DNA of 64,000 bases from Stenotrophomonas sp. 169. GTDB taxonomy: Bacteria; Pseudomonadota; Gammaproteobacteria; Xanthomonadales; Xanthomonadaceae. This document shows, one piece after another, positions 43,724 to 53,100 of the stretch (position 1 is the first letter of the stretch; every line of letters starts with the position of its first letter). The DNA lies in the NCBI RefSeq assembly GCF_014621775.1, contig NZ_CP061204.1:2190501-2254500 (forward strand), in the 5' to 3' direction. The position numbers and the translations under genes are program-made. The notes under the pieces are model-generated. The model saw nothing but the letters and a program-made list of their open reading frames with translations. It did not search any database and was not told the origin of the DNA.

Positions 43724-45923
43724 CGCTTTGCACCTGATCATCTTCGTCCTCGGCCTGAGCGCCGCCCTGTGGATCGGCATCGGCTATATCGGCCACCACG
43801 CCGTGGGCGCGGCAGTCGCCTTCCTCATTGCAGGCTGCTACTGCGTGGGCGCGATGGAGCTGCTGCAGTTCCATCGCGCCACCCGAGCGCTTGCCACCGC
43901 CGTGGCCGACGCAGGCAGTGCACGCGATGACCTCGGCAGCTGGCTGCTGCGCTTGCCGGAGGGGCTTCGCACCGGCGCCCGACTGCGTATCGAAGGAAGC
44001 CGCGCTGCCCTGCCCGGCCCGGCGCTGACGCCCTACCTGGTCGGCCTGCTGGTGCTGCTGGGCATGCTCGGCACGCTGCTGGGCATGATGGCGACCCTGC
44101 GCGGCACCGGTGTGGCGCTGCAGAGCGCGACCGATCTTGCGGCCATCCGCGGCTCGCTGGCCTCGCCGGTCGAAGGACTTGCTGTGGCGTTCGGCACCTC
44201 GATCGCCGGCGTCGCGGCATCGGCCATGCTCGGCCTGCTGTCGGCACTGCTGCGCCGCGAACGCCACGCAGCCGTGCAGGCGCTGGACCTGCGAATCGGC
44301 AGCGACCTGCAGGCCCACGGACAGGCATGGCAGCGCAATGAAAGCCTGCGCCTGCTGCAGGGTCAATCCGACCTGCTGCCCACCCTCGTGCAGCAGATGC
44401 ACGCACTGGTAGAGAGCGTGCAGCAGGCGAACCAGGCCAGTCACGCGCAGTTGGATGCGCGGCAGGACGCGTTCCTGATCCGCCACGAGCAGACACAGCA
44501 GCAGCTGACCCAGCAGATCCAGTCCGTCGTGGACGGCATGCAGCAGGCAGGCGCGGCCAGCCACGATCAGCTTGCCGCGCGCCAGGAGGCGTTCCTGACC
44601 CGCAACACCGAGGCGCAGGTGCAACTGGCCGATGCGCTGAGTACGTCGCTTGAGCGTGCCGTGACCCGCGGCAGTGAAGCCATCGGCAGCGCCCTGCAGC
44701 CCCTGCTGCAGGAAACGCTGGGCAGCCTGGAAGATACCGCTACGCGTACACAGGCAAGCGTGACCTCCGCCGTACAGCAGCAACTGGACGGCGTGCAGGC
44801 CGCCATCGACCGCGTATCCACCGAAGCGGATCGTCGCGTGGACAGCGCGCTGCAGGGCCAGCAGCAGTCCAGCCGGGCGCTGCTTGATGCGCTGCGCGGG
44901 TCGCATGACGAAGTGATCGAGCGGCAGCAGCAGCGCAACGAGGAGCTGCTGCAGCAGATCGATGCGCGCCAGCGCGAGCAGCAGCAACGGCTGGGCAGCG
45001 AATGGTCGGCGCTGGCGGAGCGCCAGCAACAGGCGCTCGCGGCATTGACAGAACACGCGAGTCAATCCGCACAGGCGTCCCTGCTTGCCCAGCAGCACCT
45101 GGTCCGCGACACGCTGACCGACCTGCAGCAGCGCCAGGAAGCACTGATCGAGCGCGCTGGCGAAGGCGACGCCGCCCGGCTGACACAGTGGTCGGAGGCC
45201 TTCGCCACGATCACCGAACAGACTGCCCTGCGGTGGGAACACAGCAGCGAGCAGGCGCGCCAGCAGCAACAGCAGATCATCGCCACCCTTGAAGCGGCCG
45301 CGCGCGGGATCAGCGAAGAAGCGCGCGCACAATCCAGCGCGACCATCACGGAGATTGCGCGCCTGCTGGAAACGGCAAGCGAGGCGCCGCGTGCCGCCGC
45401 CGACGTGGTTGCCGAGCTGCGCCAGCGCCTGTCCGACAGCCTGGTGCGCGACACCGCCCTGCTGGAAGAGCGCGCGCAGTTGCTGGGCACGCTGGGCACG
45501 TTGATGGAGTCGATCCAGTCTGCCTCGCTGGCCCAGCGCGGTGCCGTTGATGACCTGATCACCAACGCACAGGGGCTGATGCAGCGCACCGGCGAGCACT
45601 TTGCCGAACAGGTCGACGCACAAGCGCAGACCCTGCAGGCCGTGATCACCGGCGTCAACGATGCCGCCACCGGCACCCGCACGCTGGCCAGCGGGCTGGA
45701 AGGCGCGGTGACCACGTTTGCCGACAGCAGCACATCACTGTCCGCCCACCTGCAGCAGCTCGCCGGTGCGCTGGATGCCTCGCTGGCGCGCAGCGATGAG
45801 CAACTGGCTTACTACGTGGCGCAGGCACGTGAAGTCGTTGACCTCAGCCTGTTGTCGCAGAAGCAGATCACCGAGGAGCTTCGCCAGCTGGGCGATGCAC
45901 GTGGCGCAGCAGGTTCGGCATGA
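43713..45923 (+). CDS. DUF802 protein: MotA/TolQ-like channel subunit with long coiled-coil tail
   Basis: 736 aa from ATG 43713; a longer frame to 43470 overlaps DUF3348 and is not used. Two helices lie at about 4-46. A MotA/TolQ/ExbB-type core follows: helix 107-127 (GLLVLLGMLGTLLGMMATL) and helix 155-181 (GLAVAFGTSIAGVAASAMLG), with the I-x-x-S-L-x-x-P-x-E-G linker typical of proton-channel stators. Residues 190 to the end are an uninterrupted Gln/Ala/Glu coiled coil in the cytoplasm. ZorA of the Zorya defence system has the same plan. The ATG of the MotB-like gene overlaps its stop. Confidence 0.78.
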   Translation: MLRNALHLIIFVLGLSAALWIGIGYIGHHAVGAAVAFLIAGCYCVGAMELLQFHRATRALATAVADAGSARDDLGSWLLRLPEGLRTGARLRIEGSRAALPGPALTPYLVGLLVLLGMLGTLLGMMATLRGTGVALQSATDLAAIRGSLASPVEGLAVAFGTSIAGVAASAMLGLLSALLRRERHAAVQALDLRIGSDLQAHGQAWQRNESLRLLQGQSDLLPTLVQQMHALVESVQQANQASHAQLDARQDAFLIRHEQTQQQLTQQIQSVVDGMQQAGAASHDQLAARQEAFLTRNTEAQVQLADALSTSLERAVTRGSEAIGSALQPLLQETLGSLEDTATRTQASVTSAVQQQLDGVQAAIDRVSTEADRRVDSALQGQQQSSRALLDALRGSHDEVIERQQQRNEELLQQIDARQREQQQRLGSEWSALAERQQQALAALTEHASQSAQASLLAQQHLVRDTLTDLQQRQEALIERAGEGDAARLTQWSEAFATITEQTALRWEHSSEQARQQQQQIIATLEAAARGISEEARAQSSATITEIARLLETASEAPRAAADVVAELRQRLSDSLVRDTALLEERAQLLGTLGTLMESIQSASLAQRGAVDDLITNAQGLMQRTGEHFAEQVDAQAQTLQAVITGVNDAATGTRTLASGLEGAVTTFADSSTSLSAHLQQLAGALDASLARSDEQLAYYVAQAREVVDLSLLSQKQITEELRQLGDARGAAGSA

Positions 45924-46558
45924 GCCTGCATGACGAACTGGAAGACGAAAGCAGCACCCCCATCTGGGCGGCGTTCGGCGACCTGATGTCGGTGCTGCTG
46001 GGCGCGTTCGTCCTGATCCTGGTCGGCGTGGTCGCGATGCAACTGGAACTCACCAGCCGGTTGGACGCAGAGGTAAAGCAGCGCGAAGCCGCCGAGCAGA
46101 CGCTGGAGCAGGCGCTGGCCGGCCCCTTGGCGGGCGGGCGGGTGACGCTGGTGGATGGGCGCATCGGCATCAGCGGGAATGTTCTGTTCGCACTGAACTC
46201 CGATCAGTTGCAGCCCGAAGGGCGCGAGGTACTGCGCAGCCTGGCCGGACCGCTGAAAGGCTGGCTGGCGCAGCGCCAGGACATCCTGATGGTCAGCGGC
46301 TTCACCGATGACCAGCCGGTCCACGCCCACAACCGCCAGTTCGCCGACAACTGGGAGCTGTCGGCGCAGCGCTCGCTTACGGTTACCCGGACGCTGATCG
46401 CCGAAGGCCTGCCCGCATCTGCGGTGTTCGCCGCGGCCTTCGGCGCCGAGCAGCCGGTCAGCTCCAATGCGGACGAAGCCGGCCGCGCACGCAATCGCCG
46501 GGTGGAAATCGCACCAATGCCGCGACCCGGCGCGAAGGCGCCCACCGATGGCCACTGA
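45920..46558 (+). CDS. MotB/ZorB-like OmpA-domain protein
   Basis: 212 aa. After a short cytosolic leader comes TPIWAAFGDLMSVLLGAFVL, one membrane helix with the ion-carrying Asp (D21) placed as in MotB and ZorB. Residues 85-205 are an OmpA peptidoglycan-binding domain (VSGFTDDQPVHAHNRQFADN, then WELSAQRSLTVTRTLIAEG, later AGRARNRRVEIAP). Such proteins anchor a proton- or sodium-driven stator to the cell wall. It is the partner of the DUF802 protein, coupled by a four-base overlap. Confidence 0.85.
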   Translation: MSLHDELEDESSTPIWAAFGDLMSVLLGAFVLILVGVVAMQLELTSRLDAEVKQREAAEQTLEQALAGPLAGGRVTLVDGRIGISGNVLFALNSDQLQPEGREVLRSLAGPLKGWLAQRQDILMVSGFTDDQPVHAHNRQFADNWELSAQRSLTVTRTLIAEGLPASAVFAAAFGAEQPVSSNADEAGRARNRRVEIAPMPRPGAKAPTDGH

Positions 46559-46910
46559 GCAGGACGTGCAGGGATTGGCGGGCCTGGTCAGGCGGCTGGA
46601 CGAAGCGTCAGCGTCCGCCGCGCACTATCCGCACCTGCCTGCCTTGCAGCCGCTGCGCGATGCCTGGCAACAACTGCACGCCGACAGCCGCCTGCGCATC
46701 GCCTTGCAGCAGACCCCCGCCGAAGGCGGCCCGCTCAATTCGGCCGTCCTGGTGCACCGGATGCTGGACACGATGCACGCGCTGTCGCCAGCGTACCTGC
46801 GTCACTTCATCGCCCACGCCGACACGCTGGCCTGGCTGGAACGCTTGCCACCGGCCAACGCAGCAGCCACCAAGCGCCCGCCCCGCAAGCGCGGCAAAGC
46901 CGAGCGGTAG
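46548..46910 (+). CDS. DUF2894-family protein, last gene of stator-like operon
   Basis: 120 aa from ATG 46548, overlapping the MotB-like stop. Helical, with LNSAVLVHRMLDTMHALSPA and LRHFIAHADTLAWLERLP, and a basic C-terminal tail (KRPPRKRGKAER). It is soluble. I recall DUF2894 as a companion of DUF802 operons. A small basic protein could bind nucleic acid or the coiled coil; its function is unknown. Confidence 0.7.
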   Translation: MATEQDVQGLAGLVRRLDEASASAAHYPHLPALQPLRDAWQQLHADSRLRIALQQTPAEGGPLNSAVLVHRMLDTMHALSPAYLRHFIAHADTLAWLERLPPANAAATKRPPRKRGKAER

Positions 46911-46919
46911 AGCCGTGTG

Positions 46920-46973
46920 GTAGAGCCGACTTTAGTCGGCTTACGGACACCAGCCGACTGAAGTCGGCTCTAC
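46920..46973. repeat. SMAG-type GTAG hairpin, possible terminator of stator-like operon
   Basis: Starts GTAGAGCCGACTTTAGTCGG and ends with the near-complement CCGACTGAAGTCGGCTCTAC, so two small hairpins can also fold as one long stem. It begins nine bases after the DUF2894 stop. The GTAG edge is the mark of the S. maltophilia SMAG repeat class. It may stop or stabilise the transcript. Confidence 0.75.
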
Positions 46974-47097
46974 CAGGAGCAGAACAGCGCCGCGCCGCGC
47001 CGCATGTATCCCACCCACGCATCAGCAGCACCGTGGACGCCCGGGAGCATTACAATCCGGGCGCCCCGTCCATCGGGACGCCCGCGCCGTCCCGCGA

Positions 47098-47844
47098 TCA
47101 CGCGTCGCGCTGTGCCTGCAAACGCGTCAGGTCAGCAAAACGGGACAGCGACATCAGGTGCTGGTGCACCAGGCCCAGCCAGCCATTGCGGTGCCATTCC
47201 AGCACCACTGCATCGGGCAGCGCCTGCAGCTTTTCCACGTCCACCACACTGAAGCCCTGCAGGGTCAGCTCGCGGCCGTTCGGCAGGCGCACATTCGCAT
47301 TGCGCACGGCCAGCAGGTCGTGTTCGATCAGCGCCTTGGAAAACGCCTGGGTGCGATCATGCTCGCCCGTGAAACGGCCACAGAATTCCATCGCCTGCTG
47401 CAACAGTTCGCTCGGCTTGCCGTCAACGAACAGCGCTTCGCCTTCCGTGCCGCCCTTGACCAGGCGATCACTGTCTTCGTCCACACCGAGCACGAAGTTC
47501 TGGCTGCCGTCGGTGTCGATGAAGATGAAGGGATGACGGCGCACGTAAGCGGGCACGTAGGTATCCGGCTCCCACTTGCCATCGGTGATGAAGAGGTTGG
47601 TTTCCGTGACACCCGTGGCGGCCATCGGCACCGCGCCGGGGCCAGCGAACAGGATCGGGAAGTGATGCAGCGCCAGCGAGAACTCGCCGACGATCAGCGG
47701 GATCGCATTGCTCTTCGCCGCAAAATCCAGCTTGCCCGGCAGGATGCGCAGGTCACCGTGGATATCGGACTGCAGCGGCACCGGGCGGCTGTAGAACAGG
47801 ATGTTGCTGCCTTCTGCGGGCGGGGTGTCGTTGCCGGTCGTCAT
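47098..47844 (-). CDS. SapC-like protein
   Basis: 248 aa, no signal peptide. It has the SapC family layout: an early SNAIPLIVGEFSLALHHFPI, then PAYVRRHPFIFIDTDGSQNF and late VDVEKLQALPDAVVLEWHRN. Members lie near S-layer, TonB-receptor or tryptophan halogenase genes in xanthomonads, but their role is not established. It is a single gene here; a SMAG hairpin separates it from the stator-like operon. Confidence 0.8.
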   Translation of the reverse strand: MTTGNDTPPAEGSNILFYSRPVPLQSDIHGDLRILPGKLDFAAKSNAIPLIVGEFSLALHHFPILFAGPGAVPMAATGVTETNLFITDGKWEPDTYVPAYVRRHPFIFIDTDGSQNFVLGVDEDSDRLVKGGTEGEALFVDGKPSELLQQAMEFCGRFTGEHDRTQAFSKALIEHDLLAVRNANVRLPNGRELTLQGFSVVDVEKLQALPDAVVLEWHRNGWLGLVHQHLMSLSRFADLTRLQAQRDA

Positions 47845-47959
47845 CGTGGAATGCCATCTCTACTCGTCGCGCCAGCCATCCCGGGCGCGCATGCGGGTGG
47901 AACTTCAATCCCGCATTATCAACAAGCCGTGTTGCAATCACCACCCCGTCACGAATGAC

Positions 47960-48232
47960 TCATTTCAGCTGCAGCGGATAACGCTGCCACAACACGTGCA
48001 CGAGGAAGCCGGTGAGCTCGGCATCCTTGCCGCGGATGGACGAGCGGATCTTGTCCAGCAGCACCATGTCACTGCACTTGCGCACGTCGGCATGATTGGC
48101 CTGGCCCGCCCGACGTGCGCGGTAGCGCGCCGCGCGCTGCGCATCGCTCATCGCATACCCGAATTTCGGCGGCCTGCCCCGTTTGCGCGGCAGGGACAGT
48201 TCAAAGGTGCCGGGGTCTTTATCGTCGCGCAT
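47960..48232 (-). CDS. small basic protein with AT-hook-like RGRPPK
   Basis: 90 aa. The N-terminal half has LPRKRGRPPKFGYAMSDAQR and AARYRARRAGQ, very basic and with an AT-hook-like core, and the C-terminal half is a short helical segment (LTGFLVHVLWQRYPLQLK). It is probably a minor DNA-binding protein. It is followed on the same strand by the SapC-like gene after about 115 bases. The family is not recognised. Confidence 0.6.
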   Translation of the reverse strand: MRDDKDPGTFELSLPRKRGRPPKFGYAMSDAQRAARYRARRAGQANHADVRKCSDMVLLDKIRSSIRGKDAELTGFLVHVLWQRYPLQLK

Positions 48233-48379
48233 GCGGGGGGACAGATGAAACGGCCGCGCACTTTATCGTGAGGCATCACTTTAATCCAGCTTTTTCGTCA
48301 CGAATCCGCTTGATTTCAGGCGTCTCGCGACTGTTTTTCAATCGCCTCCACATACGTCACCCATCGCCAGCTGTTATTG

Positions 48380-48398
48380 ATGCGAATGCTTCTTGATT
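48380..48398. promoter_or_regulatory. candidate Fur box before the siderophore receptor
   Basis: ATGCGAATGCTTCTTGATT lies about 110 bases upstream of the receptor ATG (48508). It is identical at 16 of 19 positions to the site at 58989-59007 before a second iron-type operon. Both share the ATGCGAATG-x-TTCT core seen in gammaproteobacterial Fur sites. Confidence 0.5.
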
Positions 48399-48507
48399 GC
48401 ATCTCTGGCTCGGTGGCGTTACGCTGGCTGTCACCTTCATCAACCGCAGGGCCCCGCGCACCTGGATCTGCCTGATCCGTGCGGCGCCGGCCGGCACACG
48501 CACGCCC

Positions 48508-50712
48508 ATGACCCAGACCGCACGCGCCCCGCTCTCCTCTCTTTCATGCCACCCGCTCGCCCTCGCCTGCGCGCTCGCCGCGTTCGCACCCGCTGTCCAC
48601 GCGCAGCACGGCAGCGCTACCGAGCTGGATGCAGTCCGTGTCAACGCGTACCGCGCGGCGAACAGTGTCAGCAGTGCCACGAAAACCAGCACGTCGGTTG
48701 CCGAAACACCGCAGTCCGTGTCGGTGATCGAACGCGCCGAGCTGGATGCGCGCGGGGTGCAGTCGCTCAACGATGCCATGCGCTACGTGGCCGGCGTCAG
48801 CCTTGAGAGCTCGGGCATCGACAACCGCGTCGACGATTTCCGCATCCGTGGCTTCGATGCGGGTAGCTGGGCGAACAACGTGACCCTGGACGGGATGCGT
48901 GCACCGCAGGGCAGCCAGTGGAACCGCAGCATGTTCGACAGTTGGAACCTGGAGCGCGTGGAAGTGCTGAAGGGACCGTCTGCGGTGATGTACGGCCAGG
49001 TCGCACCCGGCGGCATGGTCAACCAGGTCAGCAAGACGCCGCAGCCGGACCAACGTCAGCAACTGCGACTGGGGCTGGATGCGCACGGTCAGTACAGTGC
49101 AGCGTTCGATGTGGGCACCGGCACCGACGATGATGCGCACCTGGTGCGCCTGGTCGGCCTGTATCGCGACGGCGACACGCAGATCAAGTACACCGAGCAG
49201 CAGCATTGGTTCCTGGCGCCGAGCTACACCTGGCAGATGGCCGAGCGCACGCGCATCACTTTGCTGGGCATGTATCAGAAGGACGACGGCGGGTCGACCT
49301 ACCAGTTCCTGCCGATGGACGGCACGCTGCGCGCCACGTCGCAGGGGCACATGAAGAACACGACCTTCATCGGCGAACCGGACTGGAACACCTTCAACCG
49401 CACCCTGTGGACAGCAGGCTGGATGTTCGAGCACGCCTTCAATGACCAGGTGACCTTCAGCCAGAGCGCGCGCCGCACGCACGTGGATTCCCTTTATCGC
49501 GGCGTAGTGACCAATGGCGCACTCAACGCCGACGGCCGCACGCAGGCACGACGCGCCACCTACGGCACCGGCGATTCCGATGGGGACACCTTCGATACGC
49601 GCCTGCAGGCGCGCTTCACGACGGGCAACGTCGACCATGTCGCGCTGCTGGGCTGGGACTGGCAGCGTGCGGACTGGGAGGGCGTGCGCGGCGCGATGAG
49701 CAGTCCGCGCCCGATCGACATCTTCAACCCGGTCTACACCGGCTACGTGCCGCAGGTCACCTCACTCAGTCCCACCGAGGGCAGCAATCGGCAGAGTGGT
49801 GTCTACCTGCAGGACCAGCTTGCGCTGGGCAACTGGCGGTTAACGCTGGGAGGGCGCTACGACTGGACCAAGGACGACGCATCGAGCGCGACACGCAATC
49901 CGGTCACCGGCGCAACGGTCACGCAACCGCGCAGCGTGATCAAGAATGAAGCATTCACCGGCCGCGCGGGCCTGCTGTACGTGTTCGACAACGGGCTGAC
50001 GCCGTATGTCAGCTATGCCGAATCATTCCAGCCCTCCTCCACCAGCCCGCTGAACAACTTCGCCGGGACTGCATTCGATCCGGTGACGGGCACCCAGTGG
50101 GAGGCGGGCATGAAGTACCAGCCCGCTGCGATCGATGGCCTGGTCACGCTGTCTGCGTTCGACCTGCGCCAGCAGAACCTGCTCACCCAGGATCCGGACC
50201 CGAGCCACAACACCTGTGGCGCCACCGCCAATGCGCGCTGTTCGATCCAGGACGGTGAGGGGCGGGTGCGTGGCGTGGAACTGGAGGGACGCGTGACGCC
50301 CTTCGAAGGCTTCAGCCTGATCGGCGCCGCTACGTGGATGGATTCGGAGATGACCCGCTCCGACCAGTACCAAGGCAAACAGCTGATCATGGTGCCGGAC
50401 TACACCGCCTCGTTCTGGGCGGACTACACGTTCCGTGGCGGCGCGCTGGATGGCCTCAGCCTTGCCGCGGGCACACGCTACAACGGGCGCAGCTACGGTG
50501 ACAGCGCGAACCTGTACCGCATTCCCGGTTACACCCTGTTCGACGCGGCCATCCGCTACGACGTGGGCCGCATCGGCACCAGCGATCTGCAGCTGGCGTT
50601 GAACCTGAGCAACCTGGCGGATCGCCGCTACGTTTCTACCTGCACCACGGTGTCATCGTGTTATTACGGCAGCGGCCGCACGGTGATGGCGACCGCACGT
50701 CTGGGTTGGTAA
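48508..50712 (+). CDS. TonB-dependent siderophore receptor
   Basis: 734 aa from ATG 48508; the frame is open upstream to 48397 but lacks a signal peptide there. The signal peptide ends AVHAQHG. The plug has the siderophore-receptor signature SVAETPQSVSVIERAELD, then VDDFRIRGFDAGSW and VEVLKGPSAVMYGQVAPGGM. The barrel ends with TARLGW, a proper terminal aromatic. It is FhuA/FoxA-like, so it likely takes up a ferric hydroxamate or similar chelate; the ligand is not deducible. A Fur-like box precedes it. Confidence 0.92.
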   Translation: MTQTARAPLSSLSCHPLALACALAAFAPAVHAQHGSATELDAVRVNAYRAANSVSSATKTSTSVAETPQSVSVIERAELDARGVQSLNDAMRYVAGVSLESSGIDNRVDDFRIRGFDAGSWANNVTLDGMRAPQGSQWNRSMFDSWNLERVEVLKGPSAVMYGQVAPGGMVNQVSKTPQPDQRQQLRLGLDAHGQYSAAFDVGTGTDDDAHLVRLVGLYRDGDTQIKYTEQQHWFLAPSYTWQMAERTRITLLGMYQKDDGGSTYQFLPMDGTLRATSQGHMKNTTFIGEPDWNTFNRTLWTAGWMFEHAFNDQVTFSQSARRTHVDSLYRGVVTNGALNADGRTQARRATYGTGDSDGDTFDTRLQARFTTGNVDHVALLGWDWQRADWEGVRGAMSSPRPIDIFNPVYTGYVPQVTSLSPTEGSNRQSGVYLQDQLALGNWRLTLGGRYDWTKDDASSATRNPVTGATVTQPRSVIKNEAFTGRAGLLYVFDNGLTPYVSYAESFQPSSTSPLNNFAGTAFDPVTGTQWEAGMKYQPAAIDGLVTLSAFDLRQQNLLTQDPDPSHNTCGATANARCSIQDGEGRVRGVELEGRVTPFEGFSLIGAATWMDSEMTRSDQYQGKQLIMVPDYTASFWADYTFRGGALDGLSLAAGTRYNGRSYGDSANLYRIPGYTLFDAAIRYDVGRIGTSDLQLALNLSNLADRRYVSTCTTVSSCYYGSGRTVMATARLGW

Positions 50713-50726
50713 CAGCAGAAGCCGGT

Positions 50727-50989
50727 TGTTCGTTCCGGCCCCGCGATGTCGGACACAGGCCGCGCTGCGCGCTCGCCGACCATGGGTCGGCGCTACCGAT
50801 GCAGCACCGCGCTGTAGCTACCCGGTAGCGCCGAGCCGTGCTCGGCGGCCTTTCGTTCCGGCGCCGCGATATCGGACACAGGCCGCGCTGCGCGCTCGCC
50901 GACCATGGGTCGGCGCTACCACTGCAGCGCCCCGGCGATGGCCAATGCGTGCCGCGCTGTGCGCTCGCCGACCCTGGGTCGGCGCTACC
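50727..50989. repeat. SMAG/REP cluster with tandem 124-bp unit
   Basis: Three copies of CGCTCGCCGACC(A/C)TGGGTCGGCG ending CTACC (near 50770-50798, 50892-50921 and 50961-50990), plus one GTAGCGCCGAGCCGTGCTCG unit from 50825 in the opposite sense. The first two copies sit in a larger duplicated stretch (50727-50797 and 50851-50920) that also repeats CGGACACAGGCCGCGCTG. It fills the gap between the siderophore receptor and the EF-G-like gene. Confidence 0.85.
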
Positions 50990-50998
50990 CCCGGGCAC

Positions 50999-51026
50999 AA
51001 AAAAAAGGGGCGGCCGTGGCCGCCCC
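50999..51026 (-). terminator. rho-independent terminator of the EF-G-like gene
   Basis: On the minus strand a perfect 9-bp GC stem (GGGGCGGCC and its complement) is followed by eight T (A-run 50999-51006 on the plus strand). It lies 14 bases beyond the stop of the EF-G paralogue. Confidence 0.85.
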
Positions 51027-51039
51027 TCAGTTCCTTTCC

Positions 51040-53067
51040 TCATGCTGCCGGCGCGTAGCCATGCAGCTGCATCGTGCTGCTGGCGCGCCCCTGGCTGAGC
51101 GAGCGCAACGCGTTGCTGTAGCCCGCCAGTCGGGCCAGCGGGGCCAATCCGCTGACCTGCGATCGACCGTCCTGCTCGTCGATCGCCTGCACCCGGCCGT
51201 GGCGCCGCTGCAGGTCACCGACCACGTCGCCGACCGTCGTGGCAGGTGCCAGCACCTCAAGCGCCATCAGCGGCTCCAGCAGTTGCGTGCCGGCCTGCAA
51301 CAGGGCGGACTTCACCGCCTCTGCGCCAGCGCGATGGAACGCCTGCTCGGACGAGTCCTTCGCATGGGTCTGGCCGTCAAGCAACACGACGTCCACCCCC
51401 ACCACCGGGTGACCCTGTGGCCCGCTTTCCAGCGCCACGCGCACGCCCTGCTCCACTGCCCGGATGAAGCCACGCGGTATCGCGCCGCCGACCACGCGGT
51501 CGATGAACACCACGGCATCGTCGTCGCGGGGACGCAGGTCCAGCACCACGTGGGCAAACTGGCCCTGCCCCCCACTCTGCTTGACCACACGGCCCACCAT
51601 GCCCAGCACCTCGGCGGCCGGCTTTTCCAGGTAGGCCACCCGGGGCTGGCCCACCCGCACGTCCACCTTCCACTCGCTGCGCAGGCGTTCGATCATCACC
51701 TCCAGGTGCAACTCGCCCATGCCCCATACCCGCGTTTCACCGCTGTCCTGATCGGTTTCCACGCGGAACGACGGATCTTCCTGGGCCAAGCTGGCCAGCC
51801 CTTGGCTGATGCGCAGCAAGTCACTGGCCTGCACCGCTTCCAGCCGCCATGCCAGCACCGCCGGCTGTGTCTGGATGGCTTCCAGCACCAGCGGCTGCTC
51901 CACCGCCGACAACGTCTCGCCGCTGCTGGCGTCCTTCCAGCCCATCACCGCGACGATATCGCCGGCCTGCGCATGGTCGATGTCGTGCAGCTGGTCAGCC
52001 TGCACCCGCACCAGCCGCCCTACACGTCGTGAACCGACGCGGGAGCTGGCGACACGGTCGCCCACCCGCAGCGTGCCGGCGTACACGCGCACGAACGCCA
52101 GCGCGCCCTGCTGCGGATGCGTGACCTTGAACAGCAGCGCGGCCAGCGGCGCCTGCGCGTCGGGTAGCACGTCCACCACCGATTCGCCCTGGCGGGCAGT
52201 CACCGCAGGCCGGTCCAACGGCGAAGGCAGGTAATCCACTACCGCATCCAGCAGCGACTCGATGCCCTTGCCCTTGAACGCAGCACCGGCGAGCACCGGC
52301 ACCCCAGCGCCGCGTACGGTGATCCGTCGCAGCGCCGCGCGCAGCGCTGCATCGTCCACCGCAGCGCCCTCCAGCCACGCATCGGCCACGCCGTCATCGA
52401 GCTCCGCGACGGCCTCGACCAACGCATCGCGCGCTGCCCGCCACGCCACGGCCTCCACGTCCGTCCAGGGTCGCCGCTGCAAGGTTCCTGCAGCGTCCCA
52501 GTGCAGCAGCTGGCGATCCACCAGATCGACCCAGCCAGCGAAGTCGCCTTCAGTGCCGACCGGGATGCCCAGGGGCAACGGACGTGCGTGCAGGCGCTCG
52601 GCGAGCTGCTGCACCACGCGATCAAAGGACGCGCCGACTCGGTCCATCTTGTTGACGAACGCGAGCAGCGGCACGCCATGCCGACGCGCCTGCCGCCATA
52701 CGGTTTCAGACTGCGGCTGCACACCGTCGACGGCCGAGAACACGGCGACCGCACCGTCGAGCACGCGCAATGAGCGCTCCACTTCGATGGCGAAATCGAT
52801 GTGTCCGGGGGTGTCGATCAAGGTCAGGCGATGTGCCGGCAGATCGCGCGGCGCCCAGTGCGCCTGCACGGCGGCCGCGCCGATGGTGATGCCGCGCTCG
52901 CGCTCGATCGCCGAAAAATCGGTGGTGGCCGCCCCGTCGTGGACTTCGCCGACGCGGTGGATCTGCCCGGTTTTCCACAACAGGCGTTCGGTGAGCGTGG
53001 TCTTGCCCGCGTCGATGTGCGCGATGATGCCCAGGTTGCGGCGCAGCGAAAGGGTGTGGGTGTTCAT
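51040..53067 (-). CDS. elongation factor G paralogue (translational GTPase)
   Basis: 675 aa from ATG 53067, preceded by AGGAG at a good distance. GTPase motifs: G1 AHIDAGKTT (16-24), switch region ERERGITI, G3 DTPGH and G4 NKMD. Domains II to V follow (e.g. GMGELHLEVMIERLRSEWKV). It is shorter than housekeeping EF-G (about 700) and stands alone, not beside rpsL/rpsG, so it is a secondary form (FusA2- or TetM-like). It could act in translocation, recycling or ribosome protection. An elaborate leader precedes it (53101-53222), suggesting control by ribosome state. Confidence 0.88.
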   Translation of the reverse strand: MNTHTLSLRRNLGIIAHIDAGKTTLTERLLWKTGQIHRVGEVHDGAATTDFSAIERERGITIGAAAVQAHWAPRDLPAHRLTLIDTPGHIDFAIEVERSLRVLDGAVAVFSAVDGVQPQSETVWRQARRHGVPLLAFVNKMDRVGASFDRVVQQLAERLHARPLPLGIPVGTEGDFAGWVDLVDRQLLHWDAAGTLQRRPWTDVEAVAWRAARDALVEAVAELDDGVADAWLEGAAVDDAALRAALRRITVRGAGVPVLAGAAFKGKGIESLLDAVVDYLPSPLDRPAVTARQGESVVDVLPDAQAPLAALLFKVTHPQQGALAFVRVYAGTLRVGDRVASSRVGSRRVGRLVRVQADQLHDIDHAQAGDIVAVMGWKDASSGETLSAVEQPLVLEAIQTQPAVLAWRLEAVQASDLLRISQGLASLAQEDPSFRVETDQDSGETRVWGMGELHLEVMIERLRSEWKVDVRVGQPRVAYLEKPAAEVLGMVGRVVKQSGGQGQFAHVVLDLRPRDDDAVVFIDRVVGGAIPRGFIRAVEQGVRVALESGPQGHPVVGVDVVLLDGQTHAKDSSEQAFHRAGAEAVKSALLQAGTQLLEPLMALEVLAPATTVGDVVGDLQRRHGRVQAIDEQDGRSQVSGLAPLARLAGYSNALRSLSQGRASSTMQLHGYAPAA

Positions 53068-53100
53068 GGTGGAGCTCCTGCTGATGCCAACCACAAGGAA

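Noticed and set aside
43356..45623. A 755-codon open frame antisense to the DUF802 gene
   Set aside because: It mirrors the GC-rich codons of the coiled coil, has low-complexity Gln/Arg/Leu content and no domain; the plus-strand gene has membrane helices and operon overlaps.
48379..48403. GATGC/GCATC inverted repeat as a stand-alone operator
   Set aside because: The arms are short and imperfect; the same bases are better explained as part of the Fur-like site shared with 58989-59007.
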